Shown one piece after another: positions 10,961 to 23,526 of a stretch of 64,000 bases of DNA. A model generated the notes under the pieces. It had not been told where the DNA came from and did not search any database. It worked only from the letters and a program-made list of their open reading frames with translations. How positions within the stretch are numbered: the stretch's first letter is position 1; each line of letters starts with the position of its first letter. Made by a program: the position numbers and the translations under genes. The stretch comes from Gonatopus flavifemur (taxonomy: Eukaryota; Arthropoda; Insecta; Hymenoptera; Dryinidae): positions 2,247,501 through 2,311,500 of the forward strand of contig JAFFJZ010000025.1 of NCBI GenBank assembly GCA_018340375.1, written 5' to 3'.

Positions 10961-12490
10961 TGTTCGACCAAAAAGCGCTTTTGTTTCAAAGTAATCATAT
11001 CATGGATTGCTAGTAGAAAAAATTATGATCCATGACTTTTGTTTGACGTAAGAATCTTTATTTCTTGTGAAAACCACACTGTAAAAAATAATCGGGTTTT
11101 TCCTATACAAGGAGTGTGTGAAAATTCCTGACCGCGTAAGGAAATTGATAATTAATATACGTGTATAGGAAAATTCGTACATAGGCTGTGCAGAGCCTTA
11201 TTGCGCAGCGTGGAGACAATATGGCGTCCACTAACTTCATGAACGCTGATGGACGCAGTTGCTCACGTAGCATAAGAGCTTTTTATTGCAAATATATACT
11301 GAAAAAAATATATATTTATATTGGTGAGTATCATTTATTCGGAAATCCTTCGTCACGTCACGATTATGCGAATTTAGAACCCCGATGTGAATATTGATTG
11401 GTGAAATTCGGTGTTTTTGTGAATTTTCAGATGAGAAAAATTTCCTCAAGGATAAAAACACAGATATCGTCGCATTATTCGTCATTGAAAAAATAGGTAT
11501 GTTGATTTTTGTTACATTTATATGAGTACAGACATGTACGGTTTGATTAGAACCGTTGATTAAATCAACTATCAATCGTGTATTAAAATCAAATTAAAAT
11601 ATTGATACCACATCTAGTATATAAAATCAGATACGTATCATCTCAATCACATCAAATGTATACTTCCCTGCTCTAAGTGTAACATATTTTCACATAGTTA
11701 CTTGAGAGAATGAAAAATCTCCAAGTTCAATTTAATGTGCTGTTGATTAAATTGGAGATTTGCTACCCTGCTACAAGCATACGTAGAAATGAAAATGAGA
11801 AGCATATGTATGTTAAGATCCAGATCACAGTATCCCTTGTTCTATATAGAGATATCATCATTATGTTTTAGATTTTTCGTATCTGATTTAACATAAGTCA
11901 GTGCAGCGTAAATAACTCAAATCAAACCTCAAGTTGTCTATGCATATAACCTACAAAAATACCAGAATATCGTAATTCTTCTTTAATGAGTTCATTTGAT
12001 GCACAGTATTGTTCTCTCGTTTTGGGACACGCCCCTTTCAAGAGAAATAAAACTAGGAATATGACAGATTATATAATATGCATCCAGTAATTTGTAAGAA
12101 AAAAATGTATATTCGTAATCTGCAAAGAAATCTATGTCCAGTAATTGGAATTCAGATTCTTTCAACCTATGTGTGTGAGATTTGCATAAAGGTGGTGGAC
12201 ACATATTCTTACTGTCAGTTCACATATAATCGTCTATTTTTGATTTTACTATGTAGAAGCAAACTTGCCTTGTTTTCATGTACACTGTACATGAAATCCA
12301 ACCGTATATGAAATTCCAATTCTTTGCATTTTGTTTTAAACTCAAAGACTTCTCATTTTGTTATTTGGTTACCCTTATAGGAAAATGATATTGGTTGAAT
12401 CTTTATTACATAAATAATATTGAGAAGTATTGGTTTGTAATGAATAACTTTTATTTCAAAAAGTATAATCCGACGTAATATACTTTAATA
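10961..12490. other. No recognised gene; AT-rich spacer with small hairpins
   Basis: A CACTGTAAAAAATAATCGG segment near 11085 is probably one end of a further MITE. A short hairpin built from AAATCTCCAA and TTGGAGATTT spans 11708-11763. The ORFs of 60-112 codons show no recognised motif. Confidence 0.35.
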
Positions 12491-12494
12491 CTAA

Positions 12495-13065
12495 TAATAC
12501 TAATTTAATACTTTTTTGAATAAAAGTTGGTCGCTATTGCCCGCGATATTGGACTCCTTCTATCCGTTAATAAGGAACGATACGGGCATCTGCCAACTCC
12601 ACTTTCCTCAACCTACGAGTGAATATTCTAATTCTACCTCTGTCCTCTTGTCAACGAGGTTTTTTAACGACGATGGAACAGACAAATCCTTTGCCATTAT
12701 GATTTTGTATTATCCTTGAAAATGGCCGAAACTCGGTCGAAACGTCGGATTATACTTTTTTAAATAAAAGTTATTCGCCATTGCCCGCGATATTGGACTT
12801 CTTCTATCCGTTAATAAGGAACGATACGGGCATCTGCCAACTCCACTTTCCTCAACCTACGAGTGAATATTCTAATTCTACCTCTGTCCTCTTGTCAACG
12901 AGGTTTTTTAACGACGATGGAACAGACAAATCATTCGCCATTATGATTTTGTATTATCCTTGAAAATGGCCGAAACTCGGTCGAAACGTCGGATTACACT
13001 TTTTTAAATAAAAGTTATTCGCCATTGCCCGCGATATTGGACTTCTTCTATCCGTTAAAAAGTTC
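12495..13065. repeat. 244-bp tandem repeat, 2.2 copies
   Basis: ATTGCCCGCGATATTGGACT starts at 12536, 12780 and 13024, exact 244-bp steps, with only a few substitutions between units. Each unit ends CTTGAAAATGGCCGAAACTC then GGTCGAAACGTCGGATTA and TTAAATAAAAGTTATTCGCC. The identical 60- and 67-codon ORFs are repeat shadows. Confidence 0.9.
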
Positions 13066-13194
13066 CAATAACTACACTGAGAAGAAAAAATTTTGAACCA
13101 AGAAAATATTGGATTGACCAAGTGCAATCCGATATTTTTTTGAGTCAAAAAAACTTTCTTCAAAAGAAGAGAACATTTACTCAGTTTGAGGCTA

Positions 13195-13390
13195 CACGGC
13201 GTGATATATAAAAAATTTCTCTGTGAATTTCCAAAAACAGTTTGGAAGTTTCCCCGTTAGCAAAACATCCTAAGTGCATGTTTTGCTAACGAGGTTTTTA
13301 CATAAACTTTTCTTCAGTAAATTCACAAACAGTTTATGTAAAAAACTTCCAAACTTTTTTCGGAGATTCACAAAGACATTTTTTACAGTG
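13195..13390. mobile_element. MITE of the CACTGTAAAAAATT family, copy 1
   Basis: TA-flanked foldback; both arms carry GTGAATTTCCAAAAA and AGTTTGGAAGTTT in opposite orientation, and the right end reads ATTTTTTACAGTG. The loop holds GCAAAACAT and ATGTTTTGC. The left terminus has diverged (CACGGCG). Confidence 0.75.
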
Positions 13391-13497
13391 TAGAGAGAAT
13401 TTTCTCATCCCAAGTACACATGTTCAGATGAGAAAAAAAATATTCTCAGAACAGAAAAATATGTTCTTAGGAATAAGCCAATTTTTCTCTCAGAGTA

Positions 13498-13725
13498 CAC
13501 TGTAAAAAATGTTTTGTGAATTTCCAAAAAAAGTTTGGAAGTTTTTTTCAAAAACAATCTTTCAGTGAATTCACAAACAATTTGAGTAAAATCTCGAACA
13601 ATTTTTGTCAATTCACGAAAAAGTTTGAGATTTCATCAAAATTGTTTGTGAATTTATTAAAAGAATGTTAATGTAAAAAACTCCCAAACTTTTTTTGGAG
13701 ATTCACAAATAAATTTTTTACACTG
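13498..13725. mobile_element. MITE of the CACTGTAAAAAATT family, copy 2
   Basis: TA precedes CACTGTAAAAAATG at the left end; the right end TTTTTTACACTG carries one change. The inner arms repeat GAATTTCCAAAAAAAGTTTG and its complement. Confidence 0.8.
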
Positions 13726-14020
13726 CACAAGGATTCAACGAGATTTAGTTTTTGGAACTTTTGCTATCTGAAACGCATGACAGTATTTCTCTAAGACATA
13801 TATGTATTCCAATCAGATGGATGAGAAACATTTTTAATTGAATATCGTCAATTTTCAAGTCAATTTTTGGGTATTCACTACATGAAACAAAATATTTATA
13901 TGTATACTTTCCAACATTTTATAGATGCTTTTACGGACCTAGAACTAAATGGTGAACCTTCAAATTCAGTAAAAAGCACCGCAAATTGAACTTGGAAATT
14001 TTAAATCTTATAGTATGTTA

Positions 14021-14180
14021 CACACTGTGGAAAATTTGTTTGTGAATTTCCAAAAAAAGTTTGGAAGTTGGTTACATGAAAATTTTTTCACCAAAAGTGT
14101 TCGTCAATTTGCTAAAAAAATGTTTATGTGAAAAACTTCCAAACTTTTTTTGGAAATTCACAAACAAATTTTTGACAGTG
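14021..14180. mobile_element. MITE of the CACTGTAAAAAATT family, copy 3
   Basis: TA precedes CACACTGTGGAAAATTTG; the right end reads AAATTTTTGACAGTG. The inner arms carry the same AATTTCCAAAAAAAGTTTGG motif as copies 1 and 2. At 160 bp it is the shortest copy. Confidence 0.8.
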
Positions 14181-15640
14181 CATAGAAGTACAAGACCAAA
14201 GTATGGGATCATACTTTGATGGTTTGACATCTGGTGATTCCTGCCAGATCAATTTGTTCCCCCTTACGGAATCAAAAAGAGTGGGGCACCATAATGCAAG
14301 AGAGTTGTGTTCCCTGTACAGAATACATGCCCAGGTGAAAATTGACGATTGGCACTAGGATGGCGCAACACTGACAAAGATTGGCCGAGCCTTGGCGGTT
14401 AGCAAGGTGCAAGCTTGAAATGATAACATCGTTACAGGCTCCATTGATGTATTCTGCCAATCACGGACCAACATTGGTACGATTATGGCAGTCAAATCAG
14501 TCATCACTGGCAACCCTTGAAAAAATCTGTCGCTCGATCTAAATCCAAGATTGGATCATGCTTGTACTTATTACGAACCAAGACTGATAGACGAATTTTT
14601 TTATGGTCTGCCAATGGTCAGATGTTTTATGCATTTGAAGGAGGTACCATCATTTATTACACATAAATGATGTTGACTGCTAGATTTGAGTCAATACTAT
14701 AATAGTACTGAGTCAATATTCGGCCAAAATTGATTCAACGTTGCGACAATCCCGCGCCAACGTTGAGCCAATGTTGTGCCGATGTTCAACTCTATGTTGA
14801 ACGATTGCAAAAATATAATAAAAATTCAGAGTCATATATTCCCGACATCGATTGCTTCCCCTCCACACATATTAAGAAGTACAGCCCGGACCTGAAATAT
14901 TTTATACAACCAGGGCCAGAGAATCTCTGTATACATTGGAACAAAGAAACTTATTCGATTCATCCAATACAAGATGTGTTTATAAGTTTAATATAACTCA
15001 ATGATTACTGGTTACCTTACAAAATCAATTACATCAAGTATAATTCAAATTCTGATGTCCACGAGTCCATGGGTCTGCACAGCTAAAATCTCTCTGTCGA
15101 TGAAGGACCTATGATGAAGACAACAATTTTCAAATCAGAAGGTTATATGATGCTTATATATCAACCGCATAGTTCGTTGAGCGCTTGCGAGAAACGAACC
15201 GAGCGATGGAAACAATACCGAAGGGTGGCGCTTTGACATTGGACGCGGGAATTTCCGTATGGAGACGTATAATTGAGGATCGTGGCTAGCCTGAGCCAAG
15301 CTTTGACCAGGCTTGGCACTGCATTGGGTACTCATTTCTTCTGAACGTTGTCAGCGTTTGGATTAATATTCAGCCGTGTTATGAAATTGTTCGTATGAAG
15401 TTAATTTCTTTTGTCCAAACGATATTGGGACAACGATGAACCATGATTGGCACAATCTTGAGCTAATGATGGATTGATCATTGGAAATTATGATTCCCAA
15501 CATTGGTGCAACATTGTGCCACTTGTCAGTCAACGTTGGCTCGATATAGATTTCCAAGCCTTGGATGTCAGCATTGCGCCTATCTATTTTCCATCGTCAG
15601 TATTGGCGCAAGCAAGAAATTTCCACGTAGGTGGTGGGGC
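14181..15640. repeat. Degenerate CAACATTGG / GCCAATGTTG repeat region
   Basis: Variants of GATTGGCAC, CAACGTTGAGCCAATGTTG and GGCGCAA are scattered on both strands (for example 14338-14390, 14740-14810, 15300-15360 and 15440-15610), as if from decayed short tandem or palindromic elements. The ORFs here (14272-15781) have no recognised domain and coincide with these repeats. No gene is called. Confidence 0.4.
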
Positions 15641-15970
15641 TTCATTGTTCTGATCAGAAATAAAATTAATTCTTCCAATAACCTTATTGAACGAATTTCT
15701 TCATTTTCTTCCAACCAAATTGATTTTTTCTTTCGGAAGAATTATTCTTTCTTTTTTTCGAAATTCATCCTTTCGGAATGACAAGTTCCACTAACAAATT
15801 TTGATTCAGCAATCAAGATTTTGCTGAAATAACGGAATGTGTCTTTCTCTTATGATGAAAAAATACGTTGTGAAAATTTCCAACAAACTGTTCTCTCTAC
15901 TTTCCAGATTTGTGTAGCCAATATTGTGGCTTTTCCAATTTAACTGATTCTCCTAATTCGTTAAGAAACC

Positions 15971-18898
15971 ATGTTTGTCTGCTACTTTCGCGAATATACC
16001 TCTCCAATTTTCTCATTATACTTGGAACATCAACGACATCATCGACATTTAAGTCAATTGTTTCATTGTGGGTATGAAGATTGTCAACAATTTTTTCGGA
16101 GAGAATCATCATTGAGAATGCACCTGATCCGTGGACACAATGTCAAAATAAAGCCACAGTTGATTCTACGCACTGAAACGTTGGCAAACAAAGATGCTAA
16201 ATTTGTTTGCAATATTGCGACATGTCAAAAACAACATGACAGTTATTCAACATTTATAAAGCATTTGAAATTTCATATTTCTCATGGAATTTCTATGAAC
16301 TGCCCATTTCCAACATGCAAAGGAATGTATACTACAGTGAATTCTCTTGGTGGACATTTATCACGATCTCACAGAAATGAAATTCCAGAACAAATCCACC
16401 GCACATGTGATGATGTAATCACTGTTGAAGAAGAATCATATTCATCAGATTTGTGTGACCGTGAAATTCATGAAGGAGTGGGTTCTGGATTGGGCGATTC
16501 GAATGATCCCCTACTTATCAATTAAGCACAATTTTATTTGAAACTGGAGGCCCAATTTTTGATACCTTCAACTACAGTCCAATATATTGTGTCTGAATTA
16601 CAAAATATTTGTTCTGGACAAATGCAGACGGCATGTGACAAAGTTTCTGGAATTCTCAAAAAAGAAAATTTATCAGATGAAAAGATACAAAATATAATTG
16701 ACAAAATTACGGTAGAAGATTCTTTTTCTCTTCAAAATAGTAAACTCAAATCGGAATATTTGAGGAAGAACTTTTATAAAAACTTCATGTCTTTTGTGCA
16801 ACCTGAAGAAATCCCAATTGGATATGTTAATGATAAAAAACACAGTTTTCATTATATGCCCATCATGGAGACTCTAAAAGCGATATTTGAGGATCAAACT
16901 TTGGGAAAATTATTAAATGAATCTCAAAAATCATCTAAGAATATATTGAAAGATTTTGTTGATGGCACAAATTTTAAACGCAATCAATTCTTCATCGAAA
17001 ATCCAACGGCACTCCAACTCAGTATTTACCAGGACAGTTTCGAAAAGGTCAATCCTATAGGTCCTGCTCGGAATAAACACAAAATTCTCGCCATATACCT
17101 GAATATAGGAAACCTCCCTGATTACATTCGTTCCCATGTAAATACAATACAACTTATTGCATTATGCAAAGAAAAATATTTCAATCATGAAACAGTGTAC
17201 GGGAGATTAGTGAGAGATTTAAAAATCATTGAAACTGATGGAATCCAAATATCCCCTAATAAAACAGTAAAAGGCGCTGTAGTTTTTATCGCAGGGGATA
17301 ATCTAGGTAGTCACGGACTAGGTGGATTTGTTGAAAATTTCAGTAAATCTATACACTTTTGCAGATATTGTTTGATTGAGAGATCAAAATTTCATCATAT
17401 ATCTGGACAAGGGCATTCAAACAGAGTTGGAGAAAATTTATATGATTCAAGGGATAATGAGAAAAAAGAGTCAGAGGAAGAAACATCACTGCAAACGAAG
17501 ATTGACAAGAATGTTAAGGATACAAGTACTATACAAGAATGCCATTCCAATGAATGTAATGACAATGACAGTAATAAATTGAATGAATACGAAAACAATA
17601 GCGCGGAAGAAAGCGAAAGCAGTTCTGACAGCCAGAGTACGATTTCTCCAGAAAGTTCGAGTAATGATCAAGATGCGCAAGAAATCTTTCAGTACGTACC
17701 TGATTATTTCGAAAAAAGAACAGCACAAAATTACAAATACGCTGTGGATCACATCTCTTCTGGAAAAGGGAAAAATTTCCAAGGTATTAAATTTCATTCA
17801 TCTTTCAACAACTTGAAATATTTTCATGTATGTGATCCAGGATTACCGCCTTGTCTAGGACATGATTTATTCGAAGGTATAGTAGCAAATGATTTGGCTC
17901 TGTATACTGCGTACTTCATCAGAAAAGGATGGTTCACATATCACCAACTGAATCAAAGAATTGAACGATTCAACTTTTCAACTGAAGATCTAAGAGATAT
18001 ACCTGCACATATTCCAGAAAAATGTAAAAAAATTAATGGCAGTGCATGGCAGAATTGGACCTTATTGAGGCTTTATCCTCTTCTCATTGGAGATATGATC
18101 CTAGACAAAGAGGATAATGTATGGATATGCATTTTGAGAATGATAGAAATTGTAGAAATCATAATTGCTCCACAGATTCATGAGTCCAATGTTTCTTATC
18201 TTCAATATATTATAAACGATTACCTTGATCTGAGAGTTTTTACATTTCCTTTGTCCAGACTCACTCCCAAACATCATTTCCTCACACACTACCCTAAATT
18301 AATTTTAGAATTCGGACCCCTTATGAAAACTTGGACTCTTAGATTTGAGAGTGAACACGGTTATTTCAAACGATTCACAAGATCTCTGCGCAATCATAAA
18401 AATCTAACGTTTTCTCTTTCTGAAAAACACGAACTTTTTCAAAGCCTCCTGAGACAAGAAGCTGGGGTAAGAATTTCTAACGAAGTACACCACGAAAGGC
18501 CATTACAAAAAAATGTATATTCTGAACTCATAAAACAAGCAATGATGTCTGCCAAACTTCATCAAAATATGAATGAATGTGATAAAGTAACTCGGAATGG
18601 TACCACTTACAAAAAAGGACACGTGGTCGTGATCAGACAAAAGGTTTATCAATACGACGTGGAAATGGGAAAGATCATCTTGATATTGAGTGAAGAGAAC
18701 CAGAGAATCAAATTTGTTTTAGAAGTTCTAGAAACAACATTTCAGCCACACTTCCGTACATACAAAATTGGAAGAGTTCTGCGATATGAATGCATTGACG
18801 TTGAAAATCTACTTTCATATGAACCACTGAATATATATATTGTGGACACTGTCCCTCTTATAAAATTGAAGTATGGCTTGGTCCGTGATGAAATATAA
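15971..18898 (+). pseudogene. C2H2-finger DDE transposase-like gene (CMC/EnSpm-like), one in-frame stop
   Basis: From the ATG at 15971 a frame runs 184 codons to TAA 16523-16525, then stays open in the same frame to 18898. No ATG supports a separate second protein, so this looks like one ~975-residue protein with a single nonsense codon. The N-terminal part has three C2H2 fingers with C-x4-C spacing (around residues 32-55, 80-105 and 112-136). The long part shows a plausible DDE core: YQDSFEKVNP (first Asp), AGDNLGSHGLGGF (second Asp), FCRYCLIERSKFHH (inserted Cys/His cluster) and LRFESEHGYFKRF (Glu). An acidic Ser/Glu-rich linker lies near 17470-17680. This combination resembles animal CMC/EnSpm-type proteins; the superfamily is inferred and no termini were found. 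An unspliced nonsense codon or a very short intron are both possible. ORFs on the opposite strand are shadows. Confidence 0.65.
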
Positions 18899-19837
18899 TA
18901 GTTCACATCCCAACTGCTGAGAAGTATTCTGATGTCTGCTTTCAATTGGAAAAAGTGAGTTGCACATTCATTCGTCTGTGTCAGCGTGCATGGTTTTGAT
19001 GGCTTGACGATGTGAGATTATGAATTTGTTTGGTTTGCTTGCAACCTTTACTATGATTCTTTCCCTTAACTTTCAAATATTTACTATCAACTACTCACTG
19101 ATAACATGTAGTCCATTGATTTTGTTGATGAAATTCATGTTTACAATGATATGTGTGGATCAGATGTATATTCGATTCTATTTTTGAAACATATTTCTAT
19201 GAAGCCCTCAGTTCCCATTTTGTGTGGAGCAAATTCATCCCGTATTTTTATGATTTTAAATTCCGTAAAACAGTGTCTTGATGCTCTGGATCAATTTTGA
19301 TTCTTGGTTGCTCAATTGATTGTATATTTGAAATAAATTATTTATGAAATTCTTTGACATAACACAACTGGTTTTGTAGGAAAAGATGTCTGAAATACAT
19401 TTTATAGGTTTCTAAAAGATATTTTACACAACACTTTCAGCATAATTTGAGAACTCTGTTATTTTTGAAGAATAATGGAATCCTCGAAATGTTCTGATTT
19501 TATTACATTTTCATAACAACGTTCATTTCCGTGAAGGTGATCCTATGAAGATACCTTGAACGTATTCAACTGTACCATACTTCATCATGGATTCGATGCA
19601 TCTGGTTTAATAAAACTGGAAGGAATCAAATTACCCACCAGATTTTAGTATAGTTCTGTTTTCAAAGTCATCAAATTTTATCTGCCCCAACAGAATTTTT
19701 TTCAATAGGGATAATTTTCTCTTGAATGCAAGAATTCTTCAAAGTATGAATGCTAAACGTTGTTGTCGATATTTGAGAAACAAATTTTACAGTTTCGTGC
19801 TTCCAACCTGACAGAACTTCTTGTTTTCAGATGAAAA
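18899..19837. other. Spacer between the two genes of the unit
   Basis: AT-rich, no ORF. GAAATAAATT near 19328 could serve as a polyadenylation signal for the upstream gene. An acceptor-like CTTGTTTTCAG at 19820-19830 lies just before the next gene's ATG, so an untranslated first exon may lie here. Confidence 0.4.
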
Positions 19838-21499
19838 ATGCCACTTCTTACAGTGATGGGGAAAGATCCTCTTGTAAGAGTTTTAGTTTGTAAGAACACT
19901 ATAAATGAAGTGATTGCATCTGCCTGTAACAAATTGGAACTGCCAATAAATAAAACATACAGAGTGAGTGATTTTTTGTTTTATTCCATGTTATTGATAC
20001 ACAAAAACTCATTGTACCCACTGATTATATTCTTGTATTGTAGATCTTTTTGGCCCGGAACAAAGCTAGGGTGGACGAAGACGACGCACTAGCACAACTA
20101 AATCCTGAAAGTGAACTGATTATCTTGGCAGATGATGAAAATTTGATTGATCTAAATTCCACATCGCAGGAGTCACAACAATCCCCAGCAAATAAGGAAC
20201 ATCGAAGAACGGCAGAAAATCCAGGTGTGTACAATACCTTTTCATTCATTTCAATAATATGAATTCGGTTACATTGAAATCACAAGTATTCCTAAGGTAT
20301 TTCAGTTCAGATTGAAATATAATATTTGTTGCCAATTATATTTTTGTATTCATGGCTGAGCAGTTCCATATGAGATTCAGAATAGAAATGATTGTTCTAT
20401 GGTTTGTTTGAGTGGGGGCTTTCGTTTTTGATTTGACCTGAAATATCCTGAAATATCATAATATGGATTATTTACGAATCCATCGTAGGATTTTGGTAGA
20501 GTGCTCGTTGTGACAGTTCAGAATGAGTTCTTTGTGAATCCCTGTTATTCAAAAAGGATTTTTAAAGAATTCTCAAGAATTCTTTCTGAACTGACATAAC
20601 GGGAGTTCATTTGGAACATGCTTGTGCTATGCGAGAACCCAATGACCTATTGATTGGATACATTTTGATCTGTATGGATTTTTTTTTCACAGATATTCAA
20701 ACGCCAAGTTCGAGTTGTAAAAAAAACCTCCAGCGCCCATTTTCCCATGGTCAATCATTACAGAATTAACCACTTCATGGGATAATACCGAAACAGCAAC
20801 TCCCGCTGAAAGGCGTTTAATGATTCAACTACTTTGTACATATTTGAAAAATCAAAATAACTTTTCCCGAACTGTTTGCGTTCATTTTGTAGATGAATTG
20901 TTACGAAAATACCCGTCAACCTTTGTTATCAAGGACGCTGATGGGGACATTTTGAATAACGGAAGAAATTCTCTGATTGCATCCATGTATGAGCGTCTGA
21001 ATTATATTAAACCGCCAACGGCAAAAAATCCTGATAAACGTACAGCCTCTTCAGAAGAGCAAAGTGAAGATGGTGGTCCTTCAAATTGGTCACGGAAAGC
21101 AAATAAAAACTATGATGAATATGGTTGTGTGGCATATGAGCCTGATCTCCCAGATGGAGAAACTACCGACACACAAGAAACAAAACGGAACGCAATAGAT
21201 CGTGAATTTGTGAAAGATCCGGTCGGTAATATGCATGCACAACAATTGATGAATCAAACTTATTCCACGCAAAGGAAATCTATTAATTATCGTCCAGGTT
21301 CAATTCATGAAATCCTAAGTTAGTGGAAATTTCTTCGAATCCCAAAATACTTCATTCTTCACGCATCGACACTTTTGGGTAAAGAGGTACATGAAGTTTG
21401 GAATAAGAGTATGAATGAAAAATCATTACGCATATATGACTTCTTCAAGATGCAAGCTCTAAAAAAAAATCCTATCCCCAAAAACATTGATTTTTTAAC

Positions 21500-21684
21500 T
21501 GTAATGTCTCATATTGAAATTAAACATACTCAAGGTTTTGTTACAAATATTCTTCAATTAAATGTAGGATACAGCAACGCGACAACAGTCCTGAATGACA
21601 CATAATCTCGCACTGGTTAGGTTGCGCATCTGCGCCCTCTAGTTCCACTCATTCAGATACACATATATATGCTTACACATGACA
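21500..21684 (-). repeat. 3' LTR of the Gypsy-type element
   Basis: Identical to 25780-25964 except at two sites (CAAGGTTTTG against CAAGGATTTG, and ATTCTTCAAT against ATTCTTTAAT). Ends are TGTAATG and CATGACA on the plus strand. The stop-free ORF reaching 21605 is the host gene's frame running into this LTR. Confidence 0.93.
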
Positions 21685-21699
21685 TTCCTCCCTCCTTAG
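21685..21699 (-). other. Polypurine tract
   Basis: On the minus strand CTAAGGAGGGAGGAA directly precedes the 3' LTR (TGTCATG), the expected plus-strand priming site. Confidence 0.8.
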
Positions 21700-21776
21700 T
21701 GACAATTAGCGAGGAACATAAAAAAAAACTTGAAATAAAATTAAACAAATACAATTCAATTCTGTCTCAGAGTTGA

Positions 21777-23526
21777 TTACAAATCAAGTCTTATCGGTGG
21801 TTTAACCGTTCGCTTAGATCGCCTCACCGCCGGACTTTGAACTTGTGGTGGCGACGCATCCCATTGAACTTCAGCCGTTTGTTCAGTTGTAACATTATGT
21901 GTACTTAGATCAACATTTTCTTGGGCTACTACCGTATCATTGGTCAATTGTGGATGTTCTGTAACATTAGATGTAGGTAGTATGATAACAGGATCCACCG
22001 GTTCTATTGTTTCTCTCCGAGCAATGAGTTGATCGACATGGCGTTTCCAATAAGACCCTTGATAAGTTTCAACATTATACATTACTGAGCCGAGTTTTCC
22101 AACAATTTGAGCTTCACACCATGAATTATTCCTATAATCTTTCGCCATTACCATATCACCCACTTCGAATTCTTTCACGCGTGGCCCTTTGGAAAACTTC
22201 TTTTGATTTTACAGGTTGCGTTCTACTCTATCCTTGACTGATGGTTTAATTGAATCTAATCTTGTACGCAACTTACGATTTATATGCAATTCCGCAGGGC
22301 TAATACCAGTGACACAATGGGGCGAAGATCTATAATGCAATAAAAACTTACTGATGGCTTCATCCATAGAATTTTCTGCACGCAAAAGAACCTTTATACG
22401 GCTTTTAAAAGTTTCAACGGCTTTTTCTGCAGCCCCATGAGAGGCTAGGTGATACGGTGCAGTTCGAACATGTTCAATACCATTTCTAATCACAAACCGT
22501 TTAAAGGTTTCAGAACAAAAAGTAGGCCCGTTATCAGTCACCAACTTATGTGGAATTCCCCATTCGCAAAAATATTCTCTGAATGCTTGAATTGTTTGAG
22601 GAGCTGCAATACTTTTCATTGCTTTGACGTGAATCCACTTAGAATACGCATCTACAATTATAAGAAACATAGAATCCTTCAACGGTCCCAAGAAATCTGC
22701 ATGAATTCTATGATTAGGTCCAGCTAGCCAACCCCATTGATGCAACTCTACTGACGGTGGATTGTTAGATTCTTTTAAACAACTGTCACATTCTTTTGTT
22801 CAATTCTCAATATCATGATCGAGATCCGGCCACCATACCACCGATCTAGCCAGCGCCTTCATCCTCACGATACCCATATGAGAAATATGTAGTCCATCTA
22901 AAATGTACTTTTGAAGTGACTTGGGTATGACTACGCGATGTCCCGAAAGTATACACTCCTTTTCTACTGTCATAAACATCTTGACTATCATAAAAGAAAC
23001 ATGCTACTCCCTCAATTCCATTAATCGATCTATCCATTACACGTTGGAATAACCCAGGAGCCGATGCTACTCCATAACATAACCTATTGTAACGAAAAAG
23101 CCCCTTATGCGTTGTTATGGTAACCAGCGATTTCGAATTTTCTTCTAGTTCCAATTGCTGATATGCCTGGGATAAGTCTGATCTTGTAAATGTTTTACCC
23201 CCACCCAATTGCGCTAATATATCTTCTATCCTTGGGATAGGATATCTGTCAATTACTAAGTTTGGGTTCAAAGTTATCTTAAAATCGCCACAAATACGAA
23301 TTGCACCATTTCGTTTGGGTACTGGAACTATCGGGGTAGCCCACTCACTACTCTCAACTGGTGATATAATTCCCTGTGATTCTAACCGTTGCAATTCCTG
23401 TTCGACTTTATCTTTAATTGCATAAGGAAGAGGTCTTGGTTTACAAAAAACCGGCTTTGCGTCTACTTTACAATGAAGTTTAATTTTCTCTTTGACATAT
23501 TTTCCTAAACCTCCTGAAAATAACTT
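21777..23526 (-). pseudogene. Gypsy-type pol remnant (RT, integrase), deleted and interrupted
   Basis: From 23526 on the minus strand: an RT start with SPVESSEWATPIVPVPKR, FTRSDLSQAYQQLEL and LCYGVASAPGLFQ. The frame breaks near 22990, before the YLDD box. There the sequence jumps to the N-terminal integrase zinc region, so the catalytic half of RT and all of RNase H are deleted. The integrase has HxxxH (HISHM) and CDSC metal ligands, then the core with Asp in HADFLGP, Asp in VTDNGPTF and Glu in GAAEKAVETF, a DD35E arrangement. A nonsense TGA lies at about 22799 and a TAA at about 22209, before a C-terminal domain beginning KEFEVGDMVMAKD. It is not functional as it stands. ORFs on the plus strand are shadows. 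Confidence 0.88.

Noticed and set aside
16538..18898. Separate transposase gene starting at 16538
   Set aside because: The proposed start is TTG, not ATG, and the frame is continuous with the zinc-finger ORF apart from one TAA.
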